A stretch of DNA of 64,000 nucleotides from Nitrospira sp. CR1.3. GTDB taxonomy: Bacteria; Nitrospirota; Nitrospiria; Nitrospirales; Nitrospiraceae. A model generated the notes under the pieces. That model was given only the letters and a program-made list of their open reading frames with translations, ran no database searches and was not told where the DNA came from. How positions within the stretch are numbered: position 1 is the first letter of the stretch; each line of letters starts with the position of its first letter. The stretch covers positions 31,572 through 95,571 of the forward strand of contig WIAH01000016.1 of the NCBI GenBank assembly GCA_014055525.1, written 5' to 3'. The position numbers and the translations under genes are program-made. This document shows, in pieces, positions 17,380-25,958 of this stretch.

Positions 17380-17586
17380 ATGTTCGTCTGTCTCTGCAAG
17401 GGGATCACTGAATCGGATGTGCGCGAAGCCGGTCGCGCCGGCCTGGTAATGGCCTGTCAGTTGAGAGCCAGGTTCGGCTTAAAAGAAGCCGGCTGCTGCG
17501 GTCGCTGTTCCAAGAACATCCAGGAACTTGTCGAGTTGGCCGCAAGCGAACACCGCCTCCCCGCCCCGAACGCGGTACGAACCTAA
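17380..17586 (+). CDS. bfd: Bfd-like [2Fe-2S] bacterioferritin-associated ferredoxin
   Basis: 68-aa protein with the BFD-domain cysteine pattern: CLC near the N-terminus (residues 4-6) and CCGRC (about residues 38-42), ligands for one [2Fe-2S] cluster. In other bacteria Bfd reduces the iron core of bacterioferritin to release iron; the same fold also occurs in nitrite reductases and NifU. No bacterioferritin gene is next to it. It has its own promoter with a dyad operator. Confidence 0.85.
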   Translation: MFVCLCKGITESDVREAGRAGLVMACQLRARFGLKEAGCCGRCSKNIQELVELAASEHRLPAPNAVRT

Positions 17587-17637
17587 CGCCTTTCACCCAT
17601 CACAGCACCGCCATGCTTTGTGAAGCGTTGTCGATCT

Positions 17638-18243
17638 CTACTTGGCAGGCATCTGCTTCATCATCGCTGCAACTTCCGCCACTCGTCTGCCGAGGGCCTG
17701 AGCATCGGTCAATTCCTTGTTGTCGATGCCGGGACTGTCACCCTCGGTCGTCGCGGACGCGCCGAACGCTCCGCCTGCGCTGACGACGATCATCTGGTTG
17801 CCCAGCATGGCGGCAAGAATCGTCAGCATCGTCAACTCCTTCCCGCTTGAGATCTGGCCCCCGGTCGCGAAGGCCGCGCCGACCTTGTTCTTCATCTTGA
17901 AATCGGGGAACACCCCGAACTTGAACTGCCAATCGTCAAAAAACGTTTTCACCTCTCCCGACATGTTCGACCAATAGACCGGTGAGCCGACAACGATCGC
18001 GTCCGACAAGAACAGGTCATCGGCGGTCACCTGTCCCACCCGCTTCAACACAACTTGTGTTCCCGGAATTTCTTTCGCCCCGGAGGCAACGGCCTCAGCC
18101 ATGCGCTCCGTATTGCCCGACAGGGAATGATAGGTGACGAGCAGTCTGATGAGCGGCGCGGGAGGTTCTTCAGCGGAAGCCGCCGGGACAAGACTGCATC
18201 CTGAAAGCAGAAAGGCGAGCGCAAAAACAGTTGTCCTTGTCAT
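17638..18243 (-). CDS. Exported WrbA/flavodoxin-like lipoprotein
   Basis: Flavodoxin-fold protein of the WrbA/NAD(P)H:quinone oxidoreductase type: the FMN phosphate loop is TYHSLSGNTERMAE (about residues 37-50), followed by GSPVYWSNMSGEVKTFFDDW and the FATGGQISSG segment. Unusually, it begins with a lipoprotein signal (ALAFLLSGC, Cys about residue 16), so it should sit in the envelope rather than the cytoplasm. An envelope quinone- or electron-shuttle role is inferred. The gene is monocistronic. Confidence 0.8.
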   Translation of the reverse strand: MTRTTVFALAFLLSGCSLVPAASAEEPPAPLIRLLVTYHSLSGNTERMAEAVASGAKEIPGTQVVLKRVGQVTADDLFLSDAIVVGSPVYWSNMSGEVKTFFDDWQFKFGVFPDFKMKNKVGAAFATGGQISSGKELTMLTILAAMLGNQMIVVSAGGAFGASATTEGDSPGIDNKELTDAQALGRRVAEVAAMMKQMPAK

Positions 18244-18291
18244 GGAAGGCCTGAGTCTGAAGCAGAAAAGACTCGGAAGAGATGGCCGCGA

Positions 18292-18477
18292 CTAGCGACG
18301 AAAGACTTCTTCTTCCATGCGCTCTTCGACGGAAACGTCCGTGAGGGCGCCGCGATAATCGCACTTGTGGCAGCGGACCCGCCACGATTCGATCCATTTC
18401 TCCTGGACATAGGACTGGCGGCACTTCGGGCAGACGAACACGCCCTTGACGTAGTGGACCTTGCGAACTTCTTTCAT
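18292..18477 (-). CDS. Small zinc-ribbon protein, 61 aa
   Basis: Two CXXC knuckles, CPKC and CHKC, about 20 residues apart, form a rubredoxin-like zinc ribbon; the C-terminus is acidic (VEERMEEEVFRR). The ATG at 18477 follows GGAGG; a frame extending to 18510 lacks a better signal. It is probably a nucleic-acid- or protein-binding module. It is divergent from the DUF192 gene. Confidence 0.75.
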   Translation of the reverse strand: MKEVRKVHYVKGVFVCPKCRQSYVQEKWIESWRVRCHKCDYRGALTDVSVEERMEEEVFRR

Positions 18478-18593
18478 ACGGGCCTCCAGGCTGCTGCGAG
18501 AGAATCGCACAGCCCTGCTCGAAATATCAAGGCACCGTTTCTTGGCTCACGAGCGATGTTGACTGCCCCGGCGACCCTGGATAGGATGCCCCC

Positions 18594-19046
18594 ATGCGCA
18601 CGCGCTGGGCTATGGGTTTCCTCATTCTGAACCTTGTCTCCTTTCCATCTCACAGCCTGGCCGACGACCACACAATACCGGTGCAACTGCCCGGCGGGAT
18701 TGTGATTTTTGCCGAAATCGCGGACACTCCGAAAAAACGGGCCGAAGGGTTGATGTTCCGGGACCATCTTCCCAAGGACCGCGGGATGCTCTTCACCTTC
18801 GGCCAGGCGCAACCCTGGACATTCTGGATGAAGAATACAAAGATTCCGCTCGACATCATCTGGATGAACGACAAGAAGCAAGTCATCTATATCGCGCACA
18901 AGGTCCCGATCTGCACGAGGACGGACGACAGTTGCCCGCAATATCAGCCCAACGATCCGGCCCTCTATGTCTTGGAACTTGGTAGCGGTGAGGCGGAGCG
19001 CCTGAAGATTGAGAAGGGATCGAAGCTGCAGTTCCGGACGCCGTAG
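18594..19046 (+). CDS. Exported DUF192 protein
   Basis: DUF192 family: ADTPKKRAEGLMFRDHLP, GMLFTFGQAQPWTFWMKNT, PLDIIWM and a C-terminal LELGSGEAERLKIEKG match the conserved blocks. An N-terminal signal peptide (MGFLILNLVSFPSHSLA) predicts a periplasmic location, as is usual for the family. The function is unknown. 150 aa is the standard length. It converges on relA/spoT with a hairpin repeat in between. Confidence 0.88.
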   Translation: MRTRWAMGFLILNLVSFPSHSLADDHTIPVQLPGGIVIFAEIADTPKKRAEGLMFRDHLPKDRGMLFTFGQAQPWTFWMKNTKIPLDIIWMNDKKQVIYIAHKVPICTRTDDSCPQYQPNDPALYVLELGSGEAERLKIEKGSKLQFRTP

Positions 19047-19050
19047 AACT

Positions 19051-19116
19051 AGGTCAAGGTTGAGTCTCAGGTTGAGATCGAAACAGATTGATCGTTTCTG
19101 TGCTTAACCTTGACCT
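19051..19116. repeat. AGGTTGAG hairpin repeat, copy 1
   Basis: AGGTCAAGGTTGAG (19051-19064) faces CTTAACCTTGACCT (19103-19116): 14-base arms with one G-T pair, enclosing further GGTTGAG copies. It lies between convergent genes and could terminate both. Related hairpins are at 40350-40398 and 48331-48382. Confidence 0.7.
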
Positions 19117-19136
19117 TAACCTCAGCCTGTGGGTCT

Positions 19137-21317
19137 CTATGACTTTTCCTGCCAGGCCCGTACCCGCCTCGCCGTAATCACCCCGTCGACTCGTTCGATA
19201 GCTTTCAACACCTGATCCAAGTGCTGCGTACCGGACACCTCGACGATAAAGTCGAGAACCGCCTTCCGATCTTCCCGAGTCGCGATCTCCGCTCGACTGA
19301 TATTCGCGTGGCATTCCGCGATCGCCGACGACACATTCGCCAGCACTCCGGTTTTGTCCACAGCCATGACCGACACCTTGACGGCGTGCGTGCCGGGGGT
19401 GGCCGAGTCCCATTCCACCTCAACCAGTCGCTCCCGATCATAGTCCAACGCTTCAAGGTTGGGACAATCGATCGCGTGGATCGTCAGGCCTCTTCCACGC
19501 GTGATGTATCCGAGAATCCGGTCTCCGGGAACCGGATTGCAACAGCGGGATAACTGCATCAACAAATCCCGGGCTCCTTTGACCTTTACCCCTTTGTCGT
19601 CCGCTCTACCGGTCAGCGGCTTGTGGGCGGCAGGCTTCTCCTGGACAGCCGTCTCGGCTCCGGTCTGCAAAGCCGTGAGCTTGCCGACCACTTGAGATGT
19701 CGGCACATGACCGAACCCGACCGCAGCAGCCAGATCATCGGTCGTATCGAATCCCGCCTGCTGAGCGACATCCAGCAAATCGGACGACTTCAGCATCTGA
19801 GCCGGCGCCATCCCGTGACGCCGGAACTCCGACTCCAATAATCGGCGTCCGATCTCGATGCTGCGTTTCTGCTCCTCAACCTTGATCCAATGTTTGATCT
19901 TGGTCTTGGCTCGCGACGTGCGGACGAACTTCAACCAGTCCTTATGGGGCGTCTGAGTGGGTGAAGTGAGGATTTCCACCGTATCTCCGCTCTCCAACTG
20001 GTGCTTGAGAGGGACGATTTTTCCGTTCACCTTCGCGCCCACGCAGTGATCGCCGACTTCCGTATGGATCGCAAAGGCAAAGTCGACCGGCGTCGAGCCT
20101 TTGGGCAGCTCCTTGACGATCCCTTTAGGCGTAAACACATACACGACGTCATGAAACAGGTCCAGCCTGACCGAATCCATGAACTGACGGTTATCGGTCA
20201 GATCCTTCTGCCATTCGACGAATTGATGCAACCAGCCGAACGCCTTGCTGTCCCGATCTGTGACCCGGCCCTGCTCTTTGTACTTCCAGTGAGCCGCAAT
20301 ACCGTACTCGGCCACCCGGTGCATGTCTTCCGTTCGAATCTGAAACTCGACATGCTCGCCTTTCGGACCGACCACTGTCGTATGCAGCGACTGATAGAGA
20401 TTGGATTTGGGAATGGCGATGTAATCCTTGAAACGCCCGGGAACCGGCCGCCAGAGGGAATGGATCACTCCCACCAAGGCATAGCAACTCATCTTCGTAT
20501 CGGTCACGATGCGCAGCGCCGTCAGGTCGTAGACTTCCTCAAAGGAGATCGACTGCTTGTTCATCTTCTGATAGATGCCGTACAGGTGCTTGGGGCGGCC
20601 GTAGACCTGTCCGAACAGCCCGTTCTCCCGCATCGCCTGATTGACCAGCTGGATCACCTCACGGATGTACTGCTGGCGATCCTCATCCCGCTTCGCAACA
20701 CGAACCCGTAACAACTCATGGACATCGGGCTTCAGGTGCTTCAGGCACAAATCTTCCAGCTCATTCTTGATCCATCCGATCCCCAGCCGATTGGCCAGCG
20801 GAGCATAGATTTCCAAGGTTTCCTGCGCGATGGCCTGTCGCTTTGCCTGGCTGAGATGCTCCAGTGTCCGCATGTTGTGGAGGCGATCCGCCAGTTTGAT
20901 GAGGACGACCCGAATGTCGTCCGCCATCGACAGCACCATCTTCCGGAAGTTCTCCGCCTGCTTTTCCTCGTAACTCTTGAACGTAATCTTGCCGATCTTC
21001 GTGACTCCATCAACAAGATGCACGACATCCTTGCCGAATTCCTTCTCCAATTCCTCGGGCGTGGCCACGGTATCTTCCAGCGTGTCGTGGAGCAATCCTG
21101 CCACGATGGCGGTCACGTCCGTCTTCAATGAGGTCAGGACCCCGGCAACGGCGATCGGATGCTGCAGGTATGGTTCGCCGGAACGGCGGACCTGACCCTT
21201 GTGCGCCTTGGCAGAGAACTCGTAGGCCTTGCGCACAACGCCCAAATCGGCGTCCGCGTGATAGCTTTTGACCCGATCCAGCAGCTGGTCGAGATCTGTC
21301 ACGGTTTCGTAAACCAT
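19137..21317 (-). CDS. relA: Bifunctional (p)ppGpp synthetase/hydrolase, RelA/SpoT
   Basis: Stringent-response enzyme with the full Rsh architecture: HD hydrolase domain (LLHDTLEDT, RLHNMRTL; about residues 30-180), synthetase domain (GRPKHLYGIYQKM, DLTALRIV; about 240-350), TGS domain (FTPKGIVKELPKGSTPVDFA; about 390-450) and C-terminal ACT domain. The HD metal ligands are present, so hydrolase activity is expected. 726 aa is the normal length. It starts four bases after the recJ stop, so recJ and relA form one unit driven from the promoter upstream of recJ. Confidence 0.95.
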   Translation of the reverse strand: MVYETVTDLDQLLDRVKSYHADADLGVVRKAYEFSAKAHKGQVRRSGEPYLQHPIAVAGVLTSLKTDVTAIVAGLLHDTLEDTVATPEELEKEFGKDVVHLVDGVTKIGKITFKSYEEKQAENFRKMVLSMADDIRVVLIKLADRLHNMRTLEHLSQAKRQAIAQETLEIYAPLANRLGIGWIKNELEDLCLKHLKPDVHELLRVRVAKRDEDRQQYIREVIQLVNQAMRENGLFGQVYGRPKHLYGIYQKMNKQSISFEEVYDLTALRIVTDTKMSCYALVGVIHSLWRPVPGRFKDYIAIPKSNLYQSLHTTVVGPKGEHVEFQIRTEDMHRVAEYGIAAHWKYKEQGRVTDRDSKAFGWLHQFVEWQKDLTDNRQFMDSVRLDLFHDVVYVFTPKGIVKELPKGSTPVDFAFAIHTEVGDHCVGAKVNGKIVPLKHQLESGDTVEILTSPTQTPHKDWLKFVRTSRAKTKIKHWIKVEEQKRSIEIGRRLLESEFRRHGMAPAQMLKSSDLLDVAQQAGFDTTDDLAAAVGFGHVPTSQVVGKLTALQTGAETAVQEKPAAHKPLTGRADDKGVKVKGARDLLMQLSRCCNPVPGDRILGYITRGRGLTIHAIDCPNLEALDYDRERLVEVEWDSATPGTHAVKVSVMAVDKTGVLANVSSAIAECHANISRAEIATREDRKAVLDFIVEVSGTQHLDQVLKAIERVDGVITARRVRAWQEKS

Positions 21318-21321
21318 CGCC

Positions 21322-23025
21322 TCACTCAGTCATCGTCGGTCGCACGTCACGGATGCGGAGCTGGATCCGGTCGTACCCGTTCCAGCTGTTGAGTTCGGGA
21401 ATAAAGGCCAAATCGACCGGCACACGGGGAGGAATCCCTCGTTCCTGTAATGATCTCATCCCGAAACCAATACTATCAAACGGCAGGGAGCGGCCCTGCC
21501 GTACCGTCATTTTCAAGTGTTTCTCCCCGACGGTGCGGGACTCCATTACTTCCAGGCCCTTAACAGCAAACGTCGGCTCTGGATTGCCCGCGCCGAAGGG
21601 ATGCAGCGCGCCGATTTCCTGAATCAACCTGGCGGTCACCTCGGCAAGCTGTAACTCCACATCGACGTGCAACGTCGGCACCATTGTACGACCGCTTGCC
21701 CAGGCGGCGGCGACTCCGGTAAACCGCTCCCGAAACTTCTCGAGCCCGCTCTCGCGCAGAGTGACGCCAGCCGCGCTCGGATGTCCGCCGAAGGCCTCCA
21801 CCAGATCCCGGCAGGCAGCCAACCCCTGATAGAGGTCGAAGCCTCCGACCGTGCGCGCCGACCCCTTTCCCACCCCCTGTTCATCAACGGCAATGACAAT
21901 CGTCGGACGGTGGAACCGTTCGACCAGCCTGGCCGCGGCAATGCCGACGACTCCCACATGCCAGCGGCGGGAAGCCAGCACGAGCGCAGCGGGCAATTCC
22001 TGTTCTTGCGCCTTCACTATGGCCACCGCCTCCGACATCATGTCGGCTTCGATCCGTTGACGTTCGCGATTGAGTTGCTCGAGCCGCTCGGCCAGCCGCT
22101 GCGCTTCAGCCGGCGACTCCGTCGTCAAGAGTTGCACTCCCAGCAGAGCGTGGTCCAATCGGCCGGCCGCATTGAGCCTCGGAGCCAACTTGAAGGCAAT
22201 GGTTTCGGCCGTGCAGTCCTTCGTCACGCCCGCAACCTGCTTTAACGCGCGGATGCCGCAACGAGACCCGCGCGACAGCTGCGCCAGGCCTTCACGGACA
22301 AACCCCCGGTTTTCATCATGGAGCGGAACCACATCGGCAATCGTGGCCAAGGCGACCAGGTCCATCAGTGACTCCAGCGGAATACCGGCATCCCCATAAC
22401 GAGACTGGTAGGCCTCAACCACCTTGTAAGCCAGAGCGGCGGAGCAGAGCCCGCGGAACGGATACTGAGCGCCCGCTCGATGCGGATTCATCAGCGCCAG
22501 CGCCGGAGGCAGCTGCTCATTCGTCTGGTGATGGTCCGTGACGATGACGTCCATGCCCAGTTCGTTGGCCAGCGCCACCTCACGATGAGAGGTTGTGCCG
22601 CAATCGGAGGTGACCAGGAGCGAGATGCCTTCGCCGTGCAGCAGCCGGACAGCTGCCAGATTGAGCCCATACCCTTCTCGTTGACGATGGGGGACATAGG
22701 CGCGCACGGAAGCCCCCAAGGCGCCGAAGAACGAGAGATACAGGCTGGTCGCGGTCATGCCGTCCACATCGTAGTCGCCGTAGAAACAAACCGGCTCATG
22801 ATCGACTACGGCTCGGCGTAAGCGTTCGACCGCCTGCTCCATATCCGGAATGAGGTAGGGATTATGCGGGGGCTGATGGGACATCCAGGAAGCGGCCTCG
22901 TTCGGCGTGGTCACGCCGCGCGCGACGAGCAGCGAGGCTGTGGCGGAAGAGATGGATAGGGCCTGCGCCAGAGCCGCACGATGGGTGGGATCGATATCGC
23001 GGAAGACCCAGAGCTTGGACCTCAT
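21322..23025 (-). CDS. recJ: Single-stranded-DNA exonuclease RecJ
   Basis: 5'-3' ssDNA exonuclease for recombination and mismatch repair. DHH-family motifs are intact: FYGDYDVDGMTATSLY (about 75-90), TSDCGTTSHREV, VTDHHQTNE, and the DHHA1 part with GHPSAAGVTL (about 400). I chose the ATG at 23025 (567 aa), which keeps the family's usual N-terminus SKLWVFRDID; the frame runs on to 23061. Perfect promoter elements lie 60-90 bases upstream. Confidence 0.95.
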   Translation of the reverse strand: MRSKLWVFRDIDPTHRAALAQALSISSATASLLVARGVTTPNEAASWMSHQPPHNPYLIPDMEQAVERLRRAVVDHEPVCFYGDYDVDGMTATSLYLSFFGALGASVRAYVPHRQREGYGLNLAAVRLLHGEGISLLVTSDCGTTSHREVALANELGMDVIVTDHHQTNEQLPPALALMNPHRAGAQYPFRGLCSAALAYKVVEAYQSRYGDAGIPLESLMDLVALATIADVVPLHDENRGFVREGLAQLSRGSRCGIRALKQVAGVTKDCTAETIAFKLAPRLNAAGRLDHALLGVQLLTTESPAEAQRLAERLEQLNRERQRIEADMMSEAVAIVKAQEQELPAALVLASRRWHVGVVGIAAARLVERFHRPTIVIAVDEQGVGKGSARTVGGFDLYQGLAACRDLVEAFGGHPSAAGVTLRESGLEKFRERFTGVAAAWASGRTMVPTLHVDVELQLAEVTARLIQEIGALHPFGAGNPEPTFAVKGLEVMESRTVGEKHLKMTVRQGRSLPFDSIGFGMRSLQERGIPPRVPVDLAFIPELNSWNGYDRIQLRIRDVRPTMTE

Positions 23026-23084
23026 GACGCCCTCGCAAGGAAGCCTGAGCCTCGGAGACACGTAACCGGCGGTAAATTAAGGCG

Positions 23085-23113
23085 ATACTATAAGTTCATT
23101 CCTGCTTTGTCAA
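23085..23113 (-). promoter_or_regulatory. Strong sigma-70 promoter of recJ-relA
   Basis: On the minus strand TTGACA (23108-23113) and TAGTAT (23085-23090) are separated by exactly 17 bases, 60 bases upstream of the recJ ATG. This drives the recJ-relA unit. Confidence 0.75.
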
Positions 23114-23134
23114 ACCGGTTCCTCAAGGACCGGT
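23114..23134 (-). terminator. Hairpin after pup
   Basis: ACCGGT arms (23114-23119 and 23129-23134), extended by CCT/AGG, form a stem on the minus strand, followed by TTTG. It directly abuts the recJ -35 box and separates pup from recJ. A second small hairpin (GCGGTC 23193-23198, GACCGC 23203-23208) touches the pup stop codon. Confidence 0.45.
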
Positions 23135-23207
23135 GGGTGAAGACTGTGTGGGTAAGCGGAGCAGGTGGAAAGAGGAATGGAGGAAGAGTCAGGCGGTCGA
23201 GCGACCG

Positions 23208-23405
23208 CTACTCTCCCCCTTTCTGCACGTAGTTCTTGACGAATTCTTCCGCGTTTTTTTCGAGGACGTCATCGATTTCGTCGACCAGCTTGTCGATGTC
23301 TTCCTTCAACTTCTTGCCGGCCTCGACGACCTTGGGATTGGCCTTGACCTCTTCCTTCCCCTGCGGGTCTCTTCTCGGCTCCTGCTTGCGCTCCTGTTTT
23401 TCCAT
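23208..23405 (-). CDS. pup: Prokaryotic ubiquitin-like protein Pup ending in GGE
   Basis: 65-aa, highly charged, disordered-looking protein whose C-terminal half DIDDVLEKNAEEFVKNYVQK followed by GGE matches the Pup consensus (mycobacterial Pup ends YVQKGGQ). The Pup ligase PafA joins the terminal Glu side chain to lysines, marking proteins for the bacterial proteasome. Ending in Glu means no deamidation by Dop is needed before conjugation. The N-terminus (MEKQERKQEPRRDPQGKEEV) is basic. Start: ATG at 23405 with GGGAGGT. No pafA, dop, mpa/arc or proteasome subunit gene lies in this window, so the gene is separated from the usual cluster, or is an extra copy. Own promoter at 23466-23495. Confidence 0.88.
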   Translation of the reverse strand: MEKQERKQEPRRDPQGKEEVKANPKVVEAGKKLKEDIDKLVDEIDDVLEKNAEEFVKNYVQKGGE

Positions 23406-23465
23406 TCGAGCACCTCCCGTGAGACTGGGACCGCCTCGTGGATCTGCGCGTGACCCCGTGCAATC

Positions 23466-23495
23466 ACCATACTCCAGGAAATGGAAACCCGTCAA
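23466..23495 (-). promoter_or_regulatory. Probable promoter of pup
   Basis: Minus strand TTGACG (23490-23495), 18-base spacer, TATGGT (23466-23471), about 60 bases before the pup ATG. Confidence 0.5.
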
Positions 23496-23511
23496 GACAA
23501 GCAGCAGAACG

Positions 23512-23552
23512 TGAAGCGCCGTTCCAGAGAATACTTTAGGAACAGCGCTTCA
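23512..23552. repeat. Hairpin TGAAGCGC/GCGCTTCA
   Basis: TGAAGCGCCGTTCC (23512-23525) faces GGAACAGCGCTTCA (23539-23552): 13 of 14 positions pair around a 13-base loop. It lies between the hppA-associated inverted repeat and the pup promoter and could end transcription from hppA or act as a repeat unit. Confidence 0.55.
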
Positions 23553-23573
23553 TGAGCGAGTGGGATCGCTTAC

Positions 23574-23694
23574 AGGATGTTCAAAATGGTCTTTCAGCAA
23601 GGCCGCAGCAAGCGAGGACCCGAGGCGTACTCTTTTCGTACGTTGAGGGTCTAAGCGCTGCGAGAACGAAGCTGGAAGCCATTTTCAACATCCT
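23574..23694. repeat. Long inverted repeat overlapping the hppA stop
   Basis: A 121-base imperfect inverted repeat. Outer arms AGGATGTTCAAAATGG (from 23574) and CCATTTTCAACATCCT (to 23694) pair nearly perfectly, the middle pairs partly and the tip GCGTAC/GTACGT closes. The right arm covers the last bases of hppA including its stop. The sequence has the look of the GGATGTTCAAAA-type intergenic repeats I recall from Nitrospira and other genomes; this recall needs a search. Confidence 0.65.
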
Positions 23695-25747
23695 ATTTCA
23701 CGATCAGCGACACAATGAGCAGAGCCACAATATTAATGACCTTGATCATCGGATTAATGGCCGGCCCGGCGGTGTCCTTGTACGGATCTCCCACCGTATC
23801 GCCCGTGACCGCCGCCTTATGTGTATCGGTGCCTTTCTTCCCCTGCTCCTCGATAAACTTCTTGGCATTGTCCCAGGCGCCGCCGCCGCTGGTCATGGAG
23901 ATCGCCACGAAGAGACCAGTTACGATGCTGCCGACGAGCACGCCGCCGAGCGCCTGCGGACCCAGAATCACGCCGACAAGGATGGGGGACACAACCGGAA
24001 TCAATCCCGGCACCATCATTTTCTTGATCGCCGCCTGTGTCACGATATCCACGCAGGTGCCGTATTCCGGTTTGCCGGTGCCTTCCATGATTCCTTTGAT
24101 CGTTCTGAACTGCCGGCGAACCTCCTCCACCACCAGACCAGCAGCCTGCCCGACGGCCTTCATGCAGAGCGCGCCGAAGATAAACGGTAGCATCCCGCCT
24201 AGGAACAATCCGACCAGGACGGAAGGATTGGAGAGGTCGAAGGTGCTCGCCCCGCTTCCTTTTCCCACTTCGCGCGCGTATTCGGCAAAGAGGACCACTG
24301 CTGCGAGACCGGCCGACCCAATCGCGTAGCCCTTCGTAACCGCCTTCGTCGTGTTGCCGACCGCGTCCAATGGATCGGTGATGTTCCGCACTTCCTTACC
24401 GAGATGGGCCATTTCCGCGATCCCGCCCGCATTGTCGGTGATCGGACCGAACGCGTCGATCGCCACGACGATCCCCGCCATCGACAGCATCGATACGGCA
24501 GCCACAGCGACGCCGTACAACCCTCCCGAGGCAGCGCCGCCACAAACCCAGTAGCTGCCCAAAATCGCCGCGCCGATGACGACGACGGGCCAGGCTGTGG
24601 CCTGCATCCCGACGGCGAGCCCCGCGATGATGTTCGTCGCGTGGCCTGTTTCGCTGGCCTTCGCAATGGACTTCACAGGCTCATAGCTCTTTGAGGTGTA
24701 GTAATCGGTGATGAACACGAGTGCCAGCGTGACAGCCAGCCCCATCAAGGCCGCGAGGTAATAGCTCATGCCGCTGACGCCGCCGACGCCTTCCATAATT
24801 TTCGACGTGATGGGATAAAACGCCACGCCGGCGATGCCGCCCGCAACGAACAGCCCTTTGTAGAGGGCGGGCATGATCTCGCCACCCGGACTTACTTTGA
24901 CGAAGAGAATGCCGATGATGGTCGCGAAGATGGTCACGCCGCCCAGCGCCAGGGGATACAGAATCGGCGCGCTGGCTCCCTTGAATAAGGTGAACGCGAG
25001 CACCATGGCGGCCACCGTCGTGACGGCATAGGTTTCGAAGAGGTCTGCCGCCATGCCGGCGCAGTCCCCGACATTATCCCCCACGTTGTCCGCGATCACC
25101 GCGGGATTGCGCGGATCGTCTTCCGGAATACCCGCTTCGACTTTGCCGACGAGATCGGCGCCTACGTCCGCCGCTTTCGTATAAATTCCTCCGCCGACAC
25201 GCGCGAAGACGGAAATCAAGCTGCCGCCGAACCCAAGACTCAACAAAGCATGGATCGCTTTTTCCTGACCGGCAATCGATTGCGCGATGGTATAGAACCC
25301 GGTGATCGCCAGGAGACCCAGGCCGATCAGCAACAATCCCGTCACGGCGCCGCCACGAAAGGCCACAGTCAAGGCAGTGTTCATGCCGTCGTGCGCCGCC
25401 TGTGCCGTCCGGACGTTCGCCCGCACCGCGATGATCATGCCGACATAGCCGGCCAGCGCCGAGGCGCTTGCGCCGACGAGGAATCCGACCGCCGTCAGCA
25501 GACCGAACTTATCTGAGACTGCGCCGGCCCCTGCCAGCACGACAAACAACACGGCCGCCACGACGCCGACCGTCTTGTACTGCCGGTTCATGTAGGCGCC
25601 GGCCCCCTCCTGGATGGCCTTGGAAATTTCCTGCATCTTCGCGTTGCCGGCATTCAGCTTGAACACCCACATCGCGAGATAGAGGCCATAGGCGATGCCG
25701 GCCACTGCCGCGATCAATGCAAAGGCGATTATCTCTGAGTCGCTCAC
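23693..25747 (-). CDS. hppA: K+-independent membrane proton-pumping pyrophosphatase
   Basis: Polytopic (about 15-16 helices) H+-translocating inorganic pyrophosphatase, 684 aa. The PPi-binding motif [19 protein letters not shown] and the following [11 protein letters not shown] are intact, as is the C-terminal acidic cluster ([15 protein letters not shown]). The segment [17 protein letters not shown] has lysine where K+-dependent enzymes have alanine, marking the K+-independent, proton-pumping class. It conserves energy from biosynthetic pyrophosphate, useful for an energy-limited chemolithotroph. Start is GTG with AGGAGGG. Its stop lies inside a long inverted repeat. Confidence 0.95.
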   Translation of the reverse strand: MSDSEIIAFALIAAVAGIAYGLYLAMWVFKLNAGNAKMQEISKAIQEGAGAYMNRQYKTVGVVAAVLFVVLAGAGAVSDKFGLLTAVGFLVGASASALAGYVGMIIAVRANVRTAQAAHDGMNTALTVAFRGGAVTGLLLIGLGLLAITGFYTIAQSIAGQEKAIHALLSLGFGGSLISVFARVGGGIYTKAADVGADLVGKVEAGIPEDDPRNPAVIADNVGDNVGDCAGMAADLFETYAVTTVAAMVLAFTLFKGASAPILYPLALGGVTIFATIIGILFVKVSPGGEIMPALYKGLFVAGGIAGVAFYPITSKIMEGVGGVSGMSYYLAALMGLAVTLALVFITDYYTSKSYEPVKSIAKASETGHATNIIAGLAVGMQATAWPVVVIGAAILGSYWVCGGAASGGLYGVAVAAVSMLSMAGIVVAIDAFGPITDNAGGIAEMAHLGKEVRNITDPLDAVGNTTKAVTKGYAIGSAGLAAVVLFAEYAREVGKGSGASTFDLSNPSVLVGLFLGGMLPFIFGALCMKAVGQAAGLVVEEVRRQFRTIKGIMEGTGKPEYGTCVDIVTQAAIKKMMVPGLIPVVSPILVGVILGPQALGGVLVGSIVTGLFVAISMTSGGGAWDNAKKFIEEQGKKGTDTHKAAVTGDTVGDPYKDTAGPAINPMIKVINIVALLIVSLIVK

Positions 25748-25958
25748 GGGATGCCCTCCTGGTGGTTAAACGAGTCCCTTATGTCACACGGCTCCCTGAG
25801 GCTTCAACCCAACAAAAGTACAGAAATCAGAAGGGGGAAACCGCAGGGTGGTGCAGGTTCAATCGTGAAGCTAACTGCCTGAAAAGTTGGGTCATTCTAT
25901 ACAGATGATGGGACGGGATCAAGGTGAAAATCCAATGTGTTTGTCTGTGTCCCAATGG

